A stretch of DNA of 64,000 bases from Eukaryota sp. TZLM1-RC (GCA_040285825.1 JAUPSS010000007.1:1264501-1328500), one strand, 5' to 3'. Numbered from the stretch's first letter, positions 20,754 through 32,400 are shown. The notes: generated from the letters alone by a model not told the origin. Made by a program: numbers and translations.

Positions 20754-22118
20754 ATGTTATCTTCCCAGGATTGCATCAACTTGGAGCATGATTATTCCTT
20801 CCAAAACTATCATCCTCTCCCCGTCGTGTTAGATCGAGGTGAGGGAGCCAATGTCTATGATGTTGAAGGCAAGAAATATAGTAAGTTCATGGTGTTTGTT
20901 CTCTTACCTCAGTTGACTGTCTCTCAGCCTATTCAGCAGTCAATCAAGGCCACTGCCATCCTAAGATTGTCAAGGCCATGACTGATCAAGCCCAAAAACT
21001 CGCTCTTACCTCCAGAGCTTTTTACAACTCTTCATTTGGAGCATTCTGTAAGTTTATCTGTGAATACTTTGGATATGAACGCTGTCTTATGGCCAATGGA
21101 GGTGTAGAGGCTGTTGAGGGTGCGATCAAGACCGCACGCAGGTTTGTTCTTGTATTTTTTTCATTGTAGATGGGGGTACAGAAAGAAGGGTATCCCACAT
21201 AACGAAGCTATCATTGTCACTGCCAATGACAACTTCCATGGCCGCACATTGGGAGTTATCTCATTCTCTGGTGACAAGGGTGCTACAAGTGATTTTGGTC
21301 CATTCACCCCTGGGTTTACCTCCGTTCCCTACTCCGACATTGATGCTTTAAAAGCGGTTTTTGAAGAATCTGGAGATCGCATCTGTGCCTTTTTAGTTGA
21401 ACCAATCCAAGGTTTGTACCTCTGATTTACATTTATTGCAGGTGAAGCTGGAGTAATGGTACCAGAGGAGGAATATCTCAATGAAGTACGTGCTCTCTGT
21501 ACCCAATACAATGTCCTCATGATTACTGACGAAATTCAAAGTGGAATCGGAAGATCTGGTAAACTCCTTGCTTCTGACTATGCAGACAAGAATGGTCACC
21601 CAGACGTTGTGCTTTTGGGAAAGGCTGTAAGTGGTGGTTTATACCCTGTTTCTATTGTGCTTACATCCCACGAAATTGCTTCGGTTATCGATCCTGGGTC
21701 TCATGGTTCAACCTATGGTGGAAATCCCATCGCTTGTGCCGTAGCAAAAGCTGCATTGGAAGTAATCCGTGACGAAAAACTGACCGAACGTTCCATGGAA
21801 CTTGGCCAGCATTTTAGAGCTCGTCTTGGCGAAATTCAGCATCGCCACCCTGAAGTTATTAAATCCTTCAGAGGAAAGGGTTTGTTAAATGCCATTATTA
21901 TTGAGGAGTTGGCTAACGGTAATGGGGCCTGGGAATTCTGCTTGCTTTTGATGAAGCATGGTGTTTTGGCTAAACCTACACATGGCACTATTGTACGTTT
22001 GGCTCCTCCATTAAACATTTCCAAGGAAGATCTTGATAAAATCTTGGATGCCTTTGATACTTGTTGTGACGAAATCCAAAAGGTAAACAAGGAAGAGATT
22101 CCTGGATATGGAATGTAA
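20754..22118 (+). CDS. OAT: Ornithine aminotransferase (4 exons)
   Basis: Exons 20754-20880, 20913-21141, 21170-21411 and 21442-22118 join to 1275 nt (424 residues plus stop), close to the usual length. The start is chosen because the sequence from there ([19 protein letters not shown]) aligns with the normal N-terminus. Upstream in-frame codons look unlike the family. Features include [20 protein letters not shown] restored exactly across intron 1, [17 protein letters not shown] restored across intron 2, EPIQGEAGV across intron 3, the PLP-binding ITDEIQSG aspartate, and the Schiff-base lysine in LGKAVSGG. The enzyme is PLP-dependent and interconverts ornithine plus 2-oxoglutarate with glutamate semialdehyde plus glutamate, linking arginine and proline metabolism. 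No mitochondrial presequence is visible with this start, so a cytosolic enzyme is likely. Confidence 0.95.
20881..20912 (+). other. Spliceosomal intron 1, 32 nt
   Basis: GTAAGT...CTCAG. Removing it restores the conserved [14 protein letters not shown] segment; retaining it shifts the frame. Confidence 0.9.
21142..21169 (+). other. Spliceosomal intron 2, 28 nt
   Basis: GTTTGT...TTGTAG. Removal joins TARR to WGYRKK, as in all members of the family. Confidence 0.9.
21412..21441 (+). other. Spliceosomal intron 3, 30 nt
   Basis: GTTTGT...TTGCAG. Removal restores EPIQGEAGV; retained, it gives a stop within a few codons. Confidence 0.9.
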
Positions 22119-22379
22119 AATTGTAATTTTCAAATGTAAATAAATTTCAAATTTCCACACCTCAACTGAACCCTGAACACTGGTTGATATTTCTAAACTA
22201 AAATTGATTTCAGTCTCATGTTCACCTGCCGTTCTTCACTTTGCAACCTGTTGGGTAGACAAATTAGACAAAGGTTCGTTGTATTTTTTGATTTTGGTAT
22301 TTTCAACAATTGAAAGAGGAAATTAATTAAAGACTGTCATTATATTATAATTATGTAAAAGTTCAATATTTGATGCACT

Positions 22380-23220
22380 AGCACACTTAATCAAATTAAC
22401 TCATAACTAATGGGACGACTATCATTGAACCAAGATTTCCTCTACAAAATCTTTATCTGCTTGCTGTCTAGCTAAAGCTTATTGAAAAACCGAGTTAATC
22501 TATTAATAATGGCTAATTGAATCCAAGAACGCCATAAAAAATATCAAATCTTTTCATTGTTTTTTCTTGAACCATTTTTTGGAAGTCATTCAAAAAAATT
22601 CTGCTTCATCTGATAATCTTCCATTTATGGACAATGGGAAAGCAATAAAAACCAGCTGTGTATTTCTATCAGCATTAACCTGTTCAATATCTTTATCATA
22701 TTTTCTATGTTTTTCTTTTGCTTTAAAATCAAGAGCACTCACAGGATTAAGTTTTCTTCTGTGAACCAAAATATCATTTGCAACATCACATGAGACAAAG
22801 TCAACAATAGCTTCAGAGTTATCAATCCAATCACAGTATACCTCACCTCTATCATCGGAACTAAAATTATTCAAAGAAAATGTTTCCTTCAGCAAAGGCT
22901 GTTTGATACACTATATTCTTGCAGTTTGTACCATATTAAAAACAGTGTCTCTAATAGCATCAAGTAATGAAGAACGATAAGTTATCAATTTAGAACAATT
23001 CAGAGCATCACGCAAAGTGAGTTGAGGTGAATTCGAACAAATACATTTTTCTTTTGATAATAATTAATGGGGATATTCAAATATAATCTCATTTTTGTTA
23101 CAAATGCTTCATTAGTGGCACACAATCCAAATCTTCGTGGTACAATGGTTACAAAAAGTGAAGAATCTGATGACTTGTTTTAACAAACACCCTTTTCCAA
23201 TAACAACGAGTGAAGATCTT
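22380..23220 (-). mobile_element. Retroelement family C relic
   Basis: Minus-strand family C C-terminal half: knuckle region near 22990-23050, endonuclease core (RGEVY...AIVDFVS) near 22790-22860, then a terminal block decayed by frameshifts. The 3' end is near 22380. It reaches to within a few bases of the ADP-ribosyltransferase-like gene start at 23223. Confidence 0.8.
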
Positions 23221-23222
23221 CA

Positions 23223-24098
23223 ATGAACAAAAACAATTTTGGTGTTGTGATTGGTTTGAATTCCAACATTGGATTGTGGCGATCTTTCTTCATATTTTTA
23301 ATGTCTTCTCGATCACATAATGTGCCAGAGGAAGTCCCATTACCGGATGTCCTTCGAGTGTTCACCACCGAAATCAATGATCCAAAAGCTTTCTGCAAAG
23401 AAAATCCCCCCGCCACCCAGTCCTTGCAACAGTTTCTGAACATATTTTGCAGAAGGTCTGACCAGATTGGTCTTTATGATCGGATAAGGTGCAAAGTGGA
23501 TGCCATACTCTCCGATCTACGGTCTACCATGTTGAGTTCGCTTGAATGTGATCACATCATTGCTCTTCATGCATACACCATGGAAGAAAGCTTTGATGAC
23601 ATTCAAATTCAAGGAGTGTGGCATAATGACGTAGTCATTTACAAAGCGATGAACCAAGCCCTTCGAACACACAAGTATTTATTCTGGAATCCTCTGCTAG
23701 TAGTTTTGGCTGATGCTTTCCGCAGATGTAGTTCTTATAAACCACGGAATCTTTTTGTTGGACTCAAATGCATAGTACCTGATAAATATAAGAATATGCC
23801 ACCTAAAGATCATGAAGAACCTAATGATCATCCACCCCAAGATAAGTATTACCTCCGCGACTTCAGATCCAGCAGCATTCTGGAAAAAAAAGCCAAAGCC
23901 CACGGCGAACTCATTCTCCGATTTGATTCCGCAATTGCAATTCCACTCACTAAGATCTCTGCGTTTCCAGATGAAAAGGAATGGTTGATTGCACCCACTG
24001 CACTCAACAAGATTACTTACACTGTTCAGAGCTACTCTAATCAAAAACTTCAGCTTCTAACCAACCCAGACGATAACACCTCAGTGAACTATTCTTAG
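23223..24098 (+). CDS. ADP-ribosyltransferase-fold protein (mono-ART-like)
   Basis: A 291-residue frame. From about residue 110 it follows the order of arginine mono-ADP-ribosyltransferases: LHAYTMEES, YKAMNQALR, PLLVVLADAFRR, then LFVGLK where the NAD-binding Arg motif (usually RG) is expected, DFRSSS corresponding to the STS block, ISAFPDEKEWLIAP containing an E-x-E pair (EKE), and NKITYTVQ as the final strand. ARTs transfer ADP-ribose from NAD+ to proteins. Here the expected motif-1 Arg appears to be Val, so activity is uncertain. The ATG at 23223 gives a hydrophobic leader and lies beside a retroelement relic; an internal ATG at 23301 starts a more ordinary N-terminus and may be the true start. 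No introns. Confidence 0.6.
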   Translation: MNKNNFGVVIGLNSNIGLWRSFFIFLMSSRSHNVPEEVPLPDVLRVFTTEINDPKAFCKENPPATQSLQQFLNIFCRRSDQIGLYDRIRCKVDAILSDLRSTMLSSLECDHIIALHAYTMEESFDDIQIQGVWHNDVVIYKAMNQALRTHKYLFWNPLLVVLADAFRRCSSYKPRNLFVGLKCIVPDKYKNMPPKDHEEPNDHPPQDKYYLRDFRSSSILEKKAKAHGELILRFDSAIAIPLTKISAFPDEKEWLIAPTALNKITYTVQSYSNQKLQLLTNPDDNTSVNYS

Positions 24099-24751
24099 AA
24101 TGTGATGTAGTTTCTCTTTATGTACAGAATTGTGTTTTATAATCATAATTATATTTTGACACCAAACCATCAACACTATACACAACTCCATTCTTCTTAA
24201 ATGACTTCTATACAAGAACCCCACAATTGAAAGTTCTTCACTTTGTTCTTTTTGTAATCCCCTCATTTAACCTGGTGTTCGCATCAATACTAGAGGTTTA
24301 ATGTATTGTCACTTTGCTTCAGCGATATAATGAGGTTAGATAAGAAGCTCGAGGTCATATTGCTCAAGATGGTTATAAGACTCGGCTCGTTGAAAGTAAT
24401 CAACTTCATTGCCATGAAAGAACCAGTGCATGGCCTTGAATGGAGCACACACAAAATGTACCATTGAATATATCATTGAATTGAAATGTCACTCCTTTCA
24501 AACCACACAGTTTTGTGGAAGAATATTCAACAAGTCGTTTGTGTTCTCAGTAGAATTTGTACATCGATCATACATGCACATTACATTGTTCCTTCGTATA
24601 TATTTATAAATTTCATTACGATAACAACTGGAAAAGATGGAACGCTGTTGATTTTCACATAGAAAATTTTTTCAATTTGTTTTCAAAATTCCAATACAAC
24701 AACAAGAAACAACATCAAAATATATCAATTTTAATTTTCAGTAAAGTTACA
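24099..24751. other. Intergenic
   Basis: No gene supported. Mixed AT-rich sequence between the ART-like gene and a retroelement 3' fragment. Confidence 0.5.
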
Positions 24752-25173
24752 GGTGACACTTTGGTTGAAAGAAGAAAACTTAATCCTGTAGGTGCTCTTG
24801 AATTTGAGAATCAAGAAAAACATAGAAAACAGGACACATATATCGAAGAAGCTAATGCTGATAGAAATATACAGCTAGTTTTTGTTCCTTTTTTCATTTT
24901 CAATTTCCGGAGGTCTGTCAGTAGAAGCAGGAACTGTTTTGAAAGATTTCCAAAAAATGGTTCAAGAAACAACAATGAAAGGATTTGATATTTTCTTATG
25001 GCGTTCACGGATTCAATTTGCCATTATTAATAGATTACCTCGGTTTTTCAATAGAATAAGAGGAGCTTTAGCTAGAGAGCAAGTAGATCAAGATTTTGTA
25101 GAGGAAATCTTGCTTGAATGAATTCTTCCCATTAATTATGAGTTTAATTTGTCAAGTGTACGAGTTTAATAAA
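24752..25173 (+). mobile_element. Retroelement family C 3' fragment
   Basis: Starts at the segment after the endonuclease core (DTLVERRKLNPVGALEF) and runs through the terminal block to DFVEEILLE and a tail ending TTTAATAAA. One frameshift lies near 24890. The LTR retrotransposon begins directly after the AATAAA tail. Confidence 0.8.
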
Positions 25174-25255
25174 TGTTGGCGCCCTTAGGCTTTTATAATA
25201 TGAATAGAAAATAAATCAGCTTTATCTTAACCCACTTTTCCAACCTACGGCATCA
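25174..25255 (+). repeat. 5' LTR (82 bp)
   Basis: Begins TGTTGGCGCCC and ends ACGGCATCA. Identical to 32319-32400. Very short for an LTR. A TGGCCATTTAGG segment a few bases downstream could be a primer-binding site but matches no tRNA I can confirm. Confidence 0.85.
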
Positions 25256-25342
25256 ATAATTATTGGCCATTTAGGTTCAATACCGGGAATACCACTTACA
25301 CAACTTACAGCTTTCATACAGAGGATATCTTTAGCGGATATC

Positions 25343-27020
25343 ATGTCAGTCTCTGCCAGCCAGGACACTGAATCCTTTAAAATTTTCATGCAGCAACACG
25401 ATAGGGATGCTTTCAGCATTCATACAACATCAGAAGAAGTAGTAGAGACGAATACAGATGAGGACTCGGACTCGAGACCACCCTCCACCCCCCTCAAAGT
25501 AAACCCATGGAACCAGGCTCAGAACCACCTCCCGCCTCTTCCAAGTTCAACAAGCCAAAAAAGGTTTCAGAAACAAGAACACCCCCCCCCCTCCTCACCT
25601 AAAGACACAAATGTTGAATCAAGTTTGGAAACTTCGTCTGTTCTAAAGGATTATGAAGAACTTCAATGCGTTTTAGATGAAATAGACAACGAAGCGAAAG
25701 AATTTCGTCAACAAATAATGAAGGACGCGGAGGCTCATCTCGAACCTACAGATTACTGTTTGTTCGAGCAGCTCCCTCCTCCTTGGCAGCAAATTATAAA
25801 ATTAGGAAGAAACATGGGATTCCAGACTCTAGACCATAAAAGGGGCCCCAATAGAGTCTACGAATTCCCTCAAAGCGAGAGGAAAGAGTTAATAATTGCT
25901 TTGGACGCCTTGAGTAGGGATAATTATGGACACGGAGCAGAATGCCGTCCTAACCGGCATGGACAAAGAAATCCATGTGATCCTGGCTAAACCAATCAAA
26001 GAAAGACCTGATTGGGAAGCCATTCACTTAGATCAATTAGGGGGAAGGATCAGGTTCTTAGCCATCGAACGAAGGAGTAGAACCGTCACCGACGACATCC
26101 TGGAAATGAAATTGCCGGCATAGATGGACTCGTACTTTGATACGATCATCAATAACTACTCAGAGGTAACAAAAGGGCCTCCTACTTGTTTCAGGGAGTA
26201 TATGGAACAAGTAGACAGCATATATCCGAGCAAGTTGGAACCCGTCAGCGACTTTTTTGACACCGAAGCCCTAAATAATATACTTACGGAACGCTCAAGC
26301 GTATTCGCATTAAGGAGCCGCCCAAATAACTTTATTCAGCAATTTGGGGAATCTGCAACACGGAAGAGGAAGTTCGGATTCATGGTTACGGGCGATCAAT
26401 CAACAGAGCTCCACCAGAGACCTAAACTTCCAGCAATTGCCCCATAATATCAGAAAAAAAACAACCAGTACAAGTCTGTTCTATTGATGTACTCCCTGAC
26501 CACATCCCAACAGTAGATGATGTGACAGAACGAGTAAACAGACCTACTAGAGTGGTGCAGGAACCATCAAGTTTCTCCCAACCTATGCTTACTAGTGCAT
26601 CAGAAGATGAAGTCGAGTTGAGTGGACCTAGTTTAGATGAAACAAGCTAAAAGAGAAGAAGATATTCCATTAGGCCTTTCGACCATGAGAAATTACTTTA
26701 CAGGAGCAATTCCATTTGGTCCAGGTGCTAAACGTCGCTCGGGAAGCGGATCCAAAGGAACTCCCCAAAACAAATATGTCCCAGAAAGACATGAACGGGA
26801 GGGATCTAAGTTTTGTACATTCTGCAACGTCACCGAAAAAAATAACCCTATTGGTCACACGGTTTTTGAATGTAAAGACCCCCATTGTGCCAGGAGCAAG
26901 GTAACAAAAGAATTAAGGTTTAAGATCGGCGAGGCTGATCAGCCGGCGAGAAGTGGTAGCGTAATTAGAGGCCGAGGTGGCCGTGCTAGACGTGTATCTA
27001 GGTGTAGAGGTAGGGCCTGA
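25343..27020 (+). pseudogene. gag-like region with CCHC-type zinc finger
   Basis: The frame from ATG 25343 encodes an acidic and Pro-rich N-terminus, then a helical block. Compared with the second copy (36327-37453), a 5-nt deletion near 25955 shifts the frame and a TAG replaces a Trp codon at 26121-26123. The frame 26637-27020 contains CTFC...GHTVFEC...C, a zinc-knuckle-like nucleic-acid-binding motif, followed by an Arg/Gly-rich tail typical of Gag C-termini. Confidence 0.7.
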
Positions 27021-27122
27021 GGTGGCCATTTTAGAGGACATAAAGGCAGATGTCAGTAAAGACCTATTTATTACATAAACACACAAGAGGAAACATCATC
27101 AACATCATCCCCTTCTGAGAAC

Positions 27123-27734
27123 GTGTCAGCTAGTTCGAGCATGACCTCTCACAGACGGATTGACTGTTTCAGCAACAGGGTCAGAAACACAGGAAACTTT
27201 CCCAATCGGAAACAAATCAACGCAATCAATCTCAATCAATCAATTGCCAATTTCGGAAACCCAGTCAACAACTCCCCAACAGCTCAACAATTCTTACTAA
27301 ATCCTCTACAATTCCACAAACCCAGCTCTGATATTAATAGTATTTTTGGTATAAATTCTACGGTTAGTGAGAAGCACAACAGATTCCAGCGTTCTCCATT
27401 TCTAAGATTAGAGATTTTAATAAATAATATAAAAATGATTGCAACTATTGATTCGGGAGCGTTTTGTTCGGTTATAACAAAAGATTTGGCTAACAAATGC
27501 AACATGTCAATTAATAGAGATGATAAAATTGAGTTCTTACCATCCAATAACGTATCAAGTAAATCGCTAGGGAGTGCAAATGGTATTCTTTCATTCAACG
27601 TAGGAAGTATTGCGCACCAGGTACATTATAGACATACTCTTCCCATAATCCCGGGTTCGAACAAATTATTAATAGGGACAGACATGTTAAAACACTTGGG
27701 CTTCAGACGGATGATGGTCTTTTCATTAGATTAG
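27123..27734 (+). pseudogene. Retroviral-type aspartic protease region
   Basis: Encodes IATIDSGAFCSVI (catalytic DSG) near 27440 and LLIGTDMLKHLG near 27665, the paired motifs of retrotransposon proteases. A one-base frameshift near 27710 and a TAA at 27896 separate it from the RT. Confidence 0.75.
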
Positions 27735-27901
27735 ACAAAGAACACCGCACTTTGTTAAATGCAGAATCAGAATTCGACTCTAGAATCGCTCAACATTCGA
27801 TTGGGAAGTTAGATAACCAATCATTGAGTCCTGATTTTGAGGAGCAATTAACAAGATGTGGTTGTGAGATAAAATTAGATGATTATAATAATAAATAAAA
27901 A

Positions 27902-29295
27902 TTGACGAGTCTACTAGGAATTTTCAGCGAAGTTTTTAGTGAAACTCCAAACAGAACAGGAATCGATTGTAATCCTCTAACAATTCCCTTTAGAAATGAG
28001 AATGCTATAGTACATAAACCTGCGAGGCGGTTAAATTCCAGCAAAATGGAAATAGCAACCAAAAAATTTGATGAGCTGATTGAAATGGGCTATGCAGTTG
28101 AATCTAATTGTAAATTCAGCTCTCCTATTGTCTTAGTTATATATCCTGACGGCAAGAAACCCAGGTTAACTGGAGACTTTAGCGGTAAAAATGGAGTTAA
28201 TGCCCACACGATTTCAGTAGAGCCTGATCTACCTGATTAGTGATATTTTAGAATTTTTAAGTAGAGCAAAACACATTGCCACGCTTGATTTACCAAAAGC
28301 TTTTTAGCAGATGAATGTAGCTGGAAAGGATATTGAGAAAACATCAATCTCAATTCCTGGAAGGTCAATCATGTTTAAAAGAGCTTGTTTCGGATTAAAG
28401 AACATCCCAGCAGTTTTTCAAAACGTATGATGGAAATTTTCCAAATTGTTGGCGTTTTTATATATATATTGATGATATCATAATAGTTGGAACGACTTTT
28501 GAAGAATTCTATAGGAGATTACAAAGAGTCCTCCAATTCGCCAAAAATAGACGTGTAAATATAGGCTTACGTAAATGCAAATTCATAACATCCAAACACC
28601 CTATTGACATTTTAGGAAGCACCTTCCAGGACAAAACTAGATTTATAAATAAGAAAAAGATCGAAGCGTTGATGAGAATCCCTAGACCAAAATCAGTGAA
28701 AGAAGTTCGCTCATTGGCAGGATCCATCAATTATATTAGAGATTGTCTTCCAGGTATTTCTGAATTAATTGCTCCAATTAACGAGCTAATTAAAGGAAAA
28801 CCCAGAACAATTAAATGGACTAGCAAGCATGACGATTACTTAAAACAAATAAAAGACTTAATAGTAAACCACATGCCCCTTAAACTACCAGCTCCGGGCA
28901 AGCGAGTATTGATAAGTACTGACGCATCAGATGTAGCAATAGCAGGTGTTATTTGGCAGGAAATTGAACCATACTCTCCTGCAGAAACCCCGCTGAATAA
29001 AAGGAAAGTGAAACCTTTGTCGTTCTATAGTAGATTACTTACAGAAGCACAAAGAAAATGGTCCACTTTCCAAAAAGAATTATATGCAATACTTTTGATT
29101 TTAACTGAAAATTGTTTAGAAAGCTACTTGTTAACTAGACATTTAACAATTTTCACAGATCATAAAAACATTGCATTCCTGGCTGCAGCCCCAGAAAAAA
29201 ATAGAATTGTAAAGAGATGGCTGTCGATACTTTCTGAATTCGACTTTGACATAGTCCACGAACCTGGTGAAGACAACCATTGGGCAGATATGTAA
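27902..29295 (+). pseudogene. Ty3-type reverse transcriptase and RNase H
   Basis: RT begins in 27902-28240 (ARRLNSSKMEIATKKFDELIEMG, then PRLTGDFSG). After stops it continues with ATLDLPKAF near 28280, CFGLKN near 28390 and catalytic YIDD near 28468. RNase H lies at about 28900-29295 with ISTDASDVAIAGV, FQKELYAI and FTDHKNIAFL. At least three disruptions occur between 28238 and 28440. Confidence 0.85.
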
Positions 29296-29595
29296 TCGAG
29301 GATTATTGATTTGGATCAAAACGAGGAAACTCCTTCTATTTGTAGCATAAATTTACCAGATACTTTACTTTCAAATTAAGAGATACCTCCGCTAGACGAT
29401 GATTCTGATTCGAATCTTGAAGACATCCCATCAATCTCATCTCTAAGTAGACACCAAGACCTACCCATTTTTTCTTCTAGGTTCTCTAAGATAAGATCTG
29501 AACAACAAATAGCCAAAAACAACAACGACTCGTTATTTGAAAATGCAATTCTAGATGAAAATACTCAAATTTGGAAAAATAATAAAAACAAAATT

Positions 29596-30933
29596 TTGAT
29601 TCCAAAAAGCCTCAAAAAACAGGCACTACTATTAATACATGGTTTGGTTCAATTTGGTCACCCTAGCAAAAACGATAGTTTACACAAACTATCCAAAAGC
29701 GATTTCTACTGGCCCAATATGAGAAAGGACCTCATTAATCATGTCAAAAGATACCCAACTTGTAAAAAAACGGCTCCAGTTAAAAGATCAAAAACACCTT
29801 CCACAGGATCTTTATGGGCAGATCGTCCTTTTGCCAGATTAAACGTCGATACAATTGGACCCCTAAATTCTGACAACGAAGGAAATAAATATCTATTAGT
29901 ATTTGTAGACTCTTTTACTGGATATACAATCTTAGTCCCTCTAAAAGAATTCAATGCCTTAGAAACCGCAGATGCCTTGATTTGGAATGTTTGCGCTATC
30001 TTTGGCATACCTATGTTAATTCATAGTGGACCTGAGTTCGCCAATGAGACTTTCAAGATAGTGTGTAACAGATTAGCTATTGAGATGAGTAACTCAATAC
30101 CTCACTACACTGAAAGTAATGGACTTGTAGAAGGTAAACATATAGACGTTTTACAATGCTTGAGGAAATTGTTAATAGATTTCAACGATTACGGAAATTG
30201 GTCTACATACGTACCTATATCCCAACTATTAATAAATTCGACTAAAAGCAGAAAAACTGGTTTTACCCCATACGAACTCATGTTCGGTTCTTCGATTAGC
30301 CCAAGAACAGACCCTGCTAATATATTAGGAAATTTATCCAAATTTGAAACTAATATCCCCTTATTAGATGACATCAAAATGAAAAACACTCGTCTACAAG
30401 AAAAAACGGAAGAAGCAGAGCGTCACCAAACATTAAATACTCCGTCTTCAGTAGATAATACTAATTCGTGTTTTTTGGCATTTAATATTGGTGACTACGT
30501 CTTACGTAAAACCAAGCAAAATAATAAATTGCATGGATTTTGGAATGGACCATTTTTAGTTATTGACCTTCCTTCCGAATCCACTTTATTATTGAAGAAT
30601 CTTATTACTGGCACAGAATTAAAGGCTGCCAAGAAAGATTGCAAAATCTATAACGCAGAAAATCCACAGGGCATTGAGTTCCTCAAGGCGGTCGCTGCAG
30701 GCGATTCCGAAAAACACGTTATAGAGAAAATCCTCTCAGAATACCACTCTGATTCAGGTAGTTTCTGTACTGTTCAGTGGTTTGGCGGTGAGACAACGGA
30801 AGAGCCACTCCATTCAGTTAAACACTCAGAAGCTTATAAGTTATTTAGTAAGGATAACAAGAAAATGGGAAAACGTACCACTAGTCGACGACAAGGTACC
30901 TGCAATGAGTCTACGCCTTCTAAGAAGCCTTGA
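29596..30933 (+). pseudogene. Integrase with chromodomain-like C-terminus
   Basis: An open 445-residue frame with catalytic damage. The HHCC zinc domain reads HGLVQFGHP...YPTCKK, with the first Cys replaced by Tyr. In the DDE core the first Asp (NVDTIGP) is present, the second Asp is lost by deletion (IHSGPEF instead of DNGPEF), and the Glu lies in SNGLVEGKH. The C-terminus (about residues 365-420) resembles a chromodomain: VIEKILSEY, CTVQWFGG, EEPLHSV. Chromodomains steer chromovirus insertion to marked chromatin. A partial second copy at 31236 retains the DN of the DNG motif. Confidence 0.8.
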
Positions 30934-31093
30934 CGCAGTAGTAGTATTAGGAAGAGGAGCTAATTCTTAGTTTATATCGATTATTTATATTATATCGATT
31001 ATATGTATTTATTATAGTTATTTCGTTATTTGTATATAGTTTTTATTTCATATTCATACAAGCTGATCTATTTTGAAAAAGGGGAAGAAGCAG

Positions 31094-31172
31094 TGTTGGC
31101 GCCCTAAGGCTTATATAATATGAATAGAAAATAAATCAGACTTTTCTTATCTACAATAGACTTTAGGCAACA
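31094..31172 (+). repeat. Internal diverged LTR (79 bp)
   Basis: Begins TGTTGGCGCCCTAAGG and ends GGCAACA. It matches the outer LTRs in its first ~45 bp and then diverges. Integrase sequence starts immediately after it with no 5' untranslated region, gag or RT. Confidence 0.75.
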
Positions 31173-32202
31173 CCTCTAAAGGAACTCAATGCCTAAGCGA
31201 CCGCAGACGCATTAATTTGAAACGTTTGCGCAATTTTGGACATACCTATGTTAATTCATAGTGATAATGGCCCGAGTTCGCCAATGACTTTCAAGACTTT
31301 CAAGATAGTGTGTAACAGATTAGCTATTGAGATGAGTAACTCAATACCTCACTACTCTGAAAGTAATGGACTTGTAGAACGTAAACATATAGACGTTTTA
31401 CAATGCTTGAGGAAATTATTAATAGATTTTAATGATTATGGAAATTGGTCTACCTATGTACTCATATCCCAACTATTAATAAATTCCACTAAAAGCAGAA
31501 AAACAGATTTTACCCCATACGAACTTATGTTTGGATCTTCGATTAGTCCAAGATCGGACCCTGCAATTATATTTGGAAACTTATCAAAATTCGATTCCAA
31601 TATTCCTTCATTAGATGATATTAAATTGAAAAATTCGTCTGCAAGAAAAAAGGAAAGAAGCAGAGCGTCATCAATCATTAAATATTCCGACTTCATTAGA
31701 CAATACTAATTCGTGTTTTATAGTATTTAATATTGGTGACTATGTTCTTCGTAAAACCAAACATAATAATAAATTACATGAATCTTGGAACGGACCCTTT
31801 TTAGTAATAGATCATCCTTCCAACTCTACTTTATTATTGCAGAATCTTACCACTGGCGCCGAATTAAAGGCTGCTAAGAAAGATTGCAAAATCTATAACC
31901 CTGAAAATCCAAAGAACATAGAGTTCCTCAAAGCCGTCGCAGCAGGCGATATGGAAAAACACGTTATAGAGAAAATCCTCTCAGAATATAGTTCTGACTC
32001 AGGTAGTTTCTGTACTGTTCAATGGTTTGGCGGTGAGACAACTGAAGAGCCTCTCCATTCAGTAAAACATTCAGAAGTGTATAAGTTGTTCAGTAAGAAT
32101 AACAAGAAATTTGGAAAACGTACTGATAGCCAACGTAAAAGTACCTCCAATAACTGTACGCCTTACAAGAGGCCTAGACGTAGTGACAGAATTAGGAAGT
32201 GA
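31173..32202 (+). pseudogene. Second partial integrase-chromodomain copy
   Basis: Matches about 29938-30933 with scattered substitutions. It starts abruptly inside the integrase core, directly after the internal LTR, and has frameshifts near 31290 and 31650. The C-terminal chromodomain-like part (31837-32202) is open. Confidence 0.8.
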
Positions 32203-32318
32203 TGCTAATTCTCAGTTTATATTAGATTATTTATAGTTAGTTAGTTAGTTTAGTAATTTGTTTATAGTTCAGTTCATATCCATATAAGCCGATTGATTTT
32301 GAAAAAGGGGAGAAGCAG

Positions 32319-32400
32319 TGTTGGCGCCCTTAGGCTTTTATAATATGAATAGAAAATAAATCAGCTTTATCTTAACCCACTTTTCCAACCTACGGCATCA
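32319..32400 (+). repeat. 3' LTR (82 bp)
   Basis: Identical to 25174-25255, preceded by a purine-rich tract (GAAAAAGGGGAGAAGCAG) that fits a polypurine tract. Confidence 0.85.

Larger units (their letters stand above)
25174..32400 (+). mobile_element. Chromovirus-like Ty3 LTR retrotransposon (decayed), with an internal extra LTR
   Basis: Bounded by identical 82-bp LTRs (25174-25255 and 32319-32400) that begin TG and end CA, with TAAA on both outer flanks as a possible 4-bp target-site duplication. The internal order is gag, zinc knuckle, aspartic protease, RT (YIDD), RNase H, integrase and a C-terminal chromodomain-like segment, the order of Ty3 chromoviruses. A diverged LTR at 31094-31172 and a second partial integrase (31173-32202) follow the main body, so the structure is composite. 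Stops and frameshifts in gag, protease and RT show it is not autonomous now, despite the identical outer LTRs. Confidence 0.85.
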
